From Pseudomonadota bacterium (GTDB taxonomy: Bacteria > Pseudomonadota > Gammaproteobacteria > Xanthomonadales > Rhodanobacteraceae): a stretch of DNA of 37,975 nt. A program made the position numbers and the translations under genes. The notes below the pieces were generated by a model. It worked only from the letters and a program-made list of their open reading frames with translations. It searched no databases and had not been told where the DNA came from. The stretch covers positions 1-37,975 of the forward strand of contig JAJYQO010000029.1 of NCBI GenBank assembly GCA_021794575.1. Reading direction: 5' to 3'. Of the stretch, positions 35,909 through 37,975 are shown piece by piece; position 1 is the stretch's first letter, and each line of letters starts with the position of its first letter.

Positions 35909-36583
35909 ATGGTCATGGCAGATGACAAGCTAAAGGTACCGGTACAGTCGAAGGGCGATGCTGCGCATGCAATTGCGAAGGCTGGCCTATCGGCTATCCC
36001 GATTGTAGGCGGCCCGGCAGTCGAGCTATTCCAATACATTATTCAACCTCCTCTTGAGAAGCGGAGAGGCGAATGGATGGCTCAGGTTGGCGAAAAACTA
36101 CAAGAACTAGAAGCCAATGGCCTTAAGCTCGACGAGCTACAGAACAATGAAGAGTTTGTGTCAGCAGTTATGCATGCCTTACAAATTGCGCTACGAACAC
36201 ACCAAGTGGCAAAGCTGGATGCTTTACGAAACGCGATTATGAATGTAGCGAAGGGGCAAGCACCAGACGAAGCACTTCAAAATGTTTTTCTGAATCTCAT
36301 TGATTCATTTACCGAGCTTCATCTCCGCATTCTGAAAGTATTTCAAGCCCCGTCACCACCACCAAGTATGAGTACGGGTGGCCTTGGTAGCGTGCTGGAA
36401 CACAACATACCCGAACTCCGCAGCAATCGAGAACTATACGATCAGCTTTGGAAAGACCTTTATTCTCGCGGGCTCGTTAATACAGATCATCTGCGCGAAA
36501 CTATGACACGTCATGGGCTGGGTCAAAAACGCACAACTGGCATTGGAGATGCTTTTCTTAAGTTCATCGAGGAGCCGAAGTAA
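35909..36583 (+). CDS. Cassette 2 protein of unknown function
   Basis: The product is 224 aa, start ATG 35909 with AAGGAA upstream; an ATG at 35915 (MADDKLKV) is equally possible. I do not recognise the family. Residues 20-45 hold a Gly/Pro-rich hydrophobic stretch (AIAKAGLSAIPIVGGPAVELF) followed by PPLEKRRGEW. This could be a membrane-interacting hairpin like those at the N-terminus of some stress or defence effectors; this is inference. The rest is mostly helical with a proline-rich linker (APSPPPS) near 150 and a C-terminal helical domain. It fills cassette 2 and ends 5 bp before attC2. Confidence 0.75.
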   Translation: MVMADDKLKVPVQSKGDAAHAIAKAGLSAIPIVGGPAVELFQYIIQPPLEKRRGEWMAQVGEKLQELEANGLKLDELQNNEEFVSAVMHALQIALRTHQVAKLDALRNAIMNVAKGQAPDEALQNVFLNLIDSFTELHLRILKVFQAPSPPPSMSTGGLGSVLEHNIPELRSNRELYDQLWKDLYSRGLVNTDHLRETMTRHGLGQKRTTGIGDAFLKFIEEPK

Positions 36584-36588
36584 ATACG

Positions 36589-36666
36589 CTCTAACACGGC
36601 GCTCAACCTGACTCGCTACGTCGGCGCTTCACGCCTCGTAGCATGCAGGTTAGCTCGGCGTTAGAT
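36589..36666 (+). other. attC site of cassette 2
   Basis: A 78-bp attC. R'' CTCTAAC (36589-36595) and R' GTTAGAT (36660-36666). The L arms GCTCAACCTG and CAGGTTAGC are complementary, as are the inner arms CGCTACG and CGTAGC. The nine bases at the cassette start (GTTAGAGCG) are complementary to CGCTCTAAC at its R'' end. Confidence 0.9.
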
Positions 36667-36672
36667 TTGCTT

Positions 36673-37287
36673 ATGGAAATTTCTTGGCCAGCCATCAAAG
36701 AAGCCTTCTTCGCCATCGGCTCTGTGGCTGGGTTCATCGCGTTCTTTCGTCCCGTTGTGGATAGCAAGCATCAACGTGACATAGAACGCTCTCAAAGAAT
36801 CCTGGACCTTTTGCCAGAACAACAGATCATCGATCTAGAGCCATCCTTGTATCAGTCTCGACTGGTACCGGAATGGATGTTCCAGCCTTTCGATCAACTC
36901 GCTCATGAAGCTCGCACTAACCAAGACAGCGTTCGCTTTTCCGGCCCAATGAGCAAACATCTTCGCCGCGAGTTGCTCGGGATACTGGATGCTTATAGAC
37001 AGCTTCGCTCGCTAGTGCAGGTTCCACAGTGGGAGCCGCGTTCAAGAGAAGACGATGATGGTACAAAAGGCTACTACTGGGACTTTAATAAAGAGGCCTT
37101 CCAGGATGAGCGAGGCATCCCAAGCAACTACGCGCAGCACTTAGATCAATGTGTAGATTATGCACGGAGTATCGCGCGGGCCTATCAGCGCTTTCAGATC
37201 ACTGCGGAGACACACCTTCTAGAGGTTCCGTTCGCAAGGTGGCTATTGCCCTATCGCTACCGGACGCATGACGTGTCGCAAATCTAA
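36673..37287 (+). CDS. Cassette 3 membrane-anchored protein of unknown function
   Basis: The product is 204 aa from ATG 36673. The N-terminus has one hydrophobic segment (residues 9-27, around FFAIGSVAGFIAFF), then a soluble, charged, mostly helical domain rich in aromatic residues. That domain probably lies in the cytoplasm. The start is only 12 bp inside the cassette and has no ribosome binding site; the frame is also open from an ATG at 36643 in attC2, which would add ten residues. It may be translated as a leaderless or coupled message. The stop is inside attC3. No enzymatic motif was recognised; single-span proteins of this sort are common among cassette genes. Confidence 0.72.
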   Translation: MEISWPAIKEAFFAIGSVAGFIAFFRPVVDSKHQRDIERSQRILDLLPEQQIIDLEPSLYQSRLVPEWMFQPFDQLAHEARTNQDSVRFSGPMSKHLRRELLGILDAYRQLRSLVQVPQWEPRSREDDDGTKGYYWDFNKEAFQDERGIPSNYAQHLDQCVDYARSIARAYQRFQITAETHLLEVPFARWLLPYRYRTHDVSQI

Positions 37288-37371
37288 CAATTCGTTCAAG
37301 CCGAGACCGCTTCGCGGTCTCGCGCGTGAATCACTCGCCGGCTGCGGTCCGGCTTAACTCAGGTGTTAGGC
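37282..37371 (+). other. attC site of cassette 3
   Basis: A 90-bp attC. R'' ATCTAAC (37282-37288), L'' TTCAAGCCG, two stem-loops in the centre (GAGACCGCTTCGCGGTCTC and GCCGGCTGCGGTCCGGC), L' CGGCTTAACTC and R' GTTAGGC (37365-37371). The start of attC3 resembles attC1 (CTAACAATTC-TTCAAGC). Confidence 0.92.
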
Positions 37372-37385
37372 CTCAGGAGGAAGCG

Positions 37386-37561
37386 ATGAAGCGAACGTGG
37401 ACGATCATCGGGGTCGCTGATGTGCCCCATAGCTTTAGCTGGTATCTATATCTCCTGGGGCTACCCAAGGCTGAGCCTGCCCATGATTACTTCGGTCAAA
37501 TCCTAGACGCCGACGGAACGGTCCTACTTTGCCTCCATAGATGGGGAGCCCACGAGCACCC
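37386..37561 (+). pseudogene. Glyoxalase/VOC family protein, truncated (cassette 4)
   Basis: ATG 37386 with AGGAGG six bases upstream, 20 bp inside the cassette. The frame reads MKRTWTIIGVADVPHSFSWY...HDYFGQILDADGTVLLCLHRWGAHEHP, the N-terminal module of a vicinal-oxygen-chelate (glyoxalase/bleomycin-resistance-like) protein. His and Asp residues usual for metal or substrate binding are visible. The second half is missing: at 37562 the sequence turns into the end of an insertion sequence and the frame stops at 37640 after IS-derived residues. A full-length relative would be about 120-130 aa, so roughly half is lost. The cassette's attC is not in the window. Confidence 0.85.
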
Positions 37562-37975
37562 TGAACCGCCCCGGGTTTGGTGGAGGCTTCAACTCTTAAG
37601 AGAATGGAGCCATGAACAAGTCCAACAAGTTTTCCCCTGAAGTGCGAGAGCGCGCGCAGCAGCAAGGCCAGGACGCGGAGGCGCAGCGGCGGCGCAGTCG
37701 GATCTGGCGCGGCTCAAGCGTGAGATGACGCGCTTGGAGGAGGAGAATGCCTTTTTAAAAATGCGGCGGCGTACTTCGCGAAGCAGCCGAAGTGAAGTAC
37801 GCGACGATGAAGGTGCACGAAGGCGAATTCGAGTGGTCGCGCCGTTCCATCGCCGCCGCTGTTATTGATCCGCTGCATGCGCGCCGGCATCGCCATGCGC
37901 CCGAGCCAGCCCACCCGCCTCCACGCCGCGCAAACGCCCGCCGGTTTATAGTCCCGCACTTGCCTCCGGACTCCG
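37562..37975 (+). mobile_element. Decayed IS3-family insertion sequence
   Basis: TGAACCGCCCCGG at 37562 looks like the left terminal inverted repeat of an IS3-family element, followed by a short leader and an OrfA start (MNKSNKFSPEVRERA). The coding part is broken and seems to join pieces of two IS3-type OrfA proteins. The region from about 37840 to the window end is GC-rich again, and I could not assign it to any gene; it may be further transposon debris. Confidence 0.7.
37612..37795 (+). pseudogene. IS3-family transposase OrfA remnant, frameshifted
   Basis: The frame starts MNKSNKFSPEVRERA, then loses the helix-turn-helix region. A second frame gives SDLARLKREMTRLEEENAFLK, and a third gives NAAAYFAKQPK and a stop at 37793-37795. 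ENAFLK and NAAAYFAK are joined by a one-base loss in the A-run at 37757-37761. A GTG at 37792 begins KYATMKVHEGEFEW, which resembles the start of an IS3 OrfB (low confidence). Confidence 0.65.

Larger units (their letters stand above)
34550..37561. mobile_element. Small chromosomal integron with three complete and one broken cassette
   Basis: Layout: integrase relic (34550-34843, minus), attI region, cassette 1 (35001-35891), cassette 2 (35892-36660), cassette 3 (36661-37365), cassette 4 (37366 to the IS junction at 37562). All cassette genes point away from intI. Each complete cassette begins with bases complementary to the R'' box of its own attC: GTTAGCC/GGCTAAC, GTTAGAG/CTCTAAC and GTTAGAT/ATCTAAC. 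This is what circular cassettes must show and confirms the limits. Base composition is much less GC-rich than the surroundings. Confidence 0.92.

Noticed and set aside
37714-37959. 81-codon minus-strand frame in the IS remnant
   Set aside because: It has no family features and overlaps the OrfA fragments; judged a chance frame.

Overview
The window is a high-GC gammaproteobacterial chromosome segment, most likely from the Lysobacterales (Xanthomonadales). The support is gene content and order: a type IV minor pilin operon beside ispH-lspA-ileS-ribF-murJ, then rpsT and the obgE-rpmA-rplU operon, and a Xanthomonas-like integron integrase relic. From memory, the same block (minor pilins, ispH to murJ, rpsT, obg-rpmA-rplU) is conserved in Pseudomonas aeruginosa, so most of the window is core genome. 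Species cannot be fixed from the sequence alone.

Layout. (1) 1-7534, minus strand: a gltB-gltD-tyrA operon (glutamate synthase large and small subunits, then bifunctional chorismate mutase/prephenate dehydrogenase), with the start of another minus-strand gene cut by the left edge. (2) 7861-9906, plus strand: an EF-G-like GTPase paralogue. (3) 10053-11482, minus strand: a DUF4398-type lipoprotein translationally coupled to a secreted coiled-coil OmpA-domain protein. (4) 11590-17216, plus strand: pilU (pilus retraction ATPase), purL (purine synthesis) and a small secreted basic protein. (5) 17340-25019, minus strand: a DUF167 protein, tRNA-Thr(CGT), and the minor pilin/adhesin operon fimT-pilV-pilW-pilX-pilY1-pilE. 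(6) 25164-32130, minus strand: murJ-ribF-ileS-lspA-ispH, with rpsT diverging at 32295. (7) 32621-34390, minus strand: rplU-rpmA-obgE.

(8) 34550-37975 is the accessory part. Directly upstream of the rplU promoter lies a short integron. The integrase gene is reduced to 97 codons by an in-frame internal deletion that removes most of the catalytic domain. It is followed by a candidate attI with repeated ATTAGGC boxes, three complete gene cassettes each ending in an attC site, and a fourth cassette (glyoxalase/VOC family) cut by a decayed IS3-family element. Cassette limits are supported internally: the first bases of each complete cassette are complementary to the R'' box of its own attC. Base composition drops visibly in the cassettes compared with the rest of the window, as expected for acquired DNA. 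The three complete cassette proteins are unfamiliar. The first carries residues that fit a PD-(D/E)xK nuclease core plus a cysteine cluster; the third has one N-terminal membrane segment.

The functional themes are amino-acid and purine biosynthesis, type IV pilus assembly and retraction (pilU and the minor pilin operon lie about 5 kb apart), envelope and translation housekeeping, and a frozen cassette array of possible adaptive genes.
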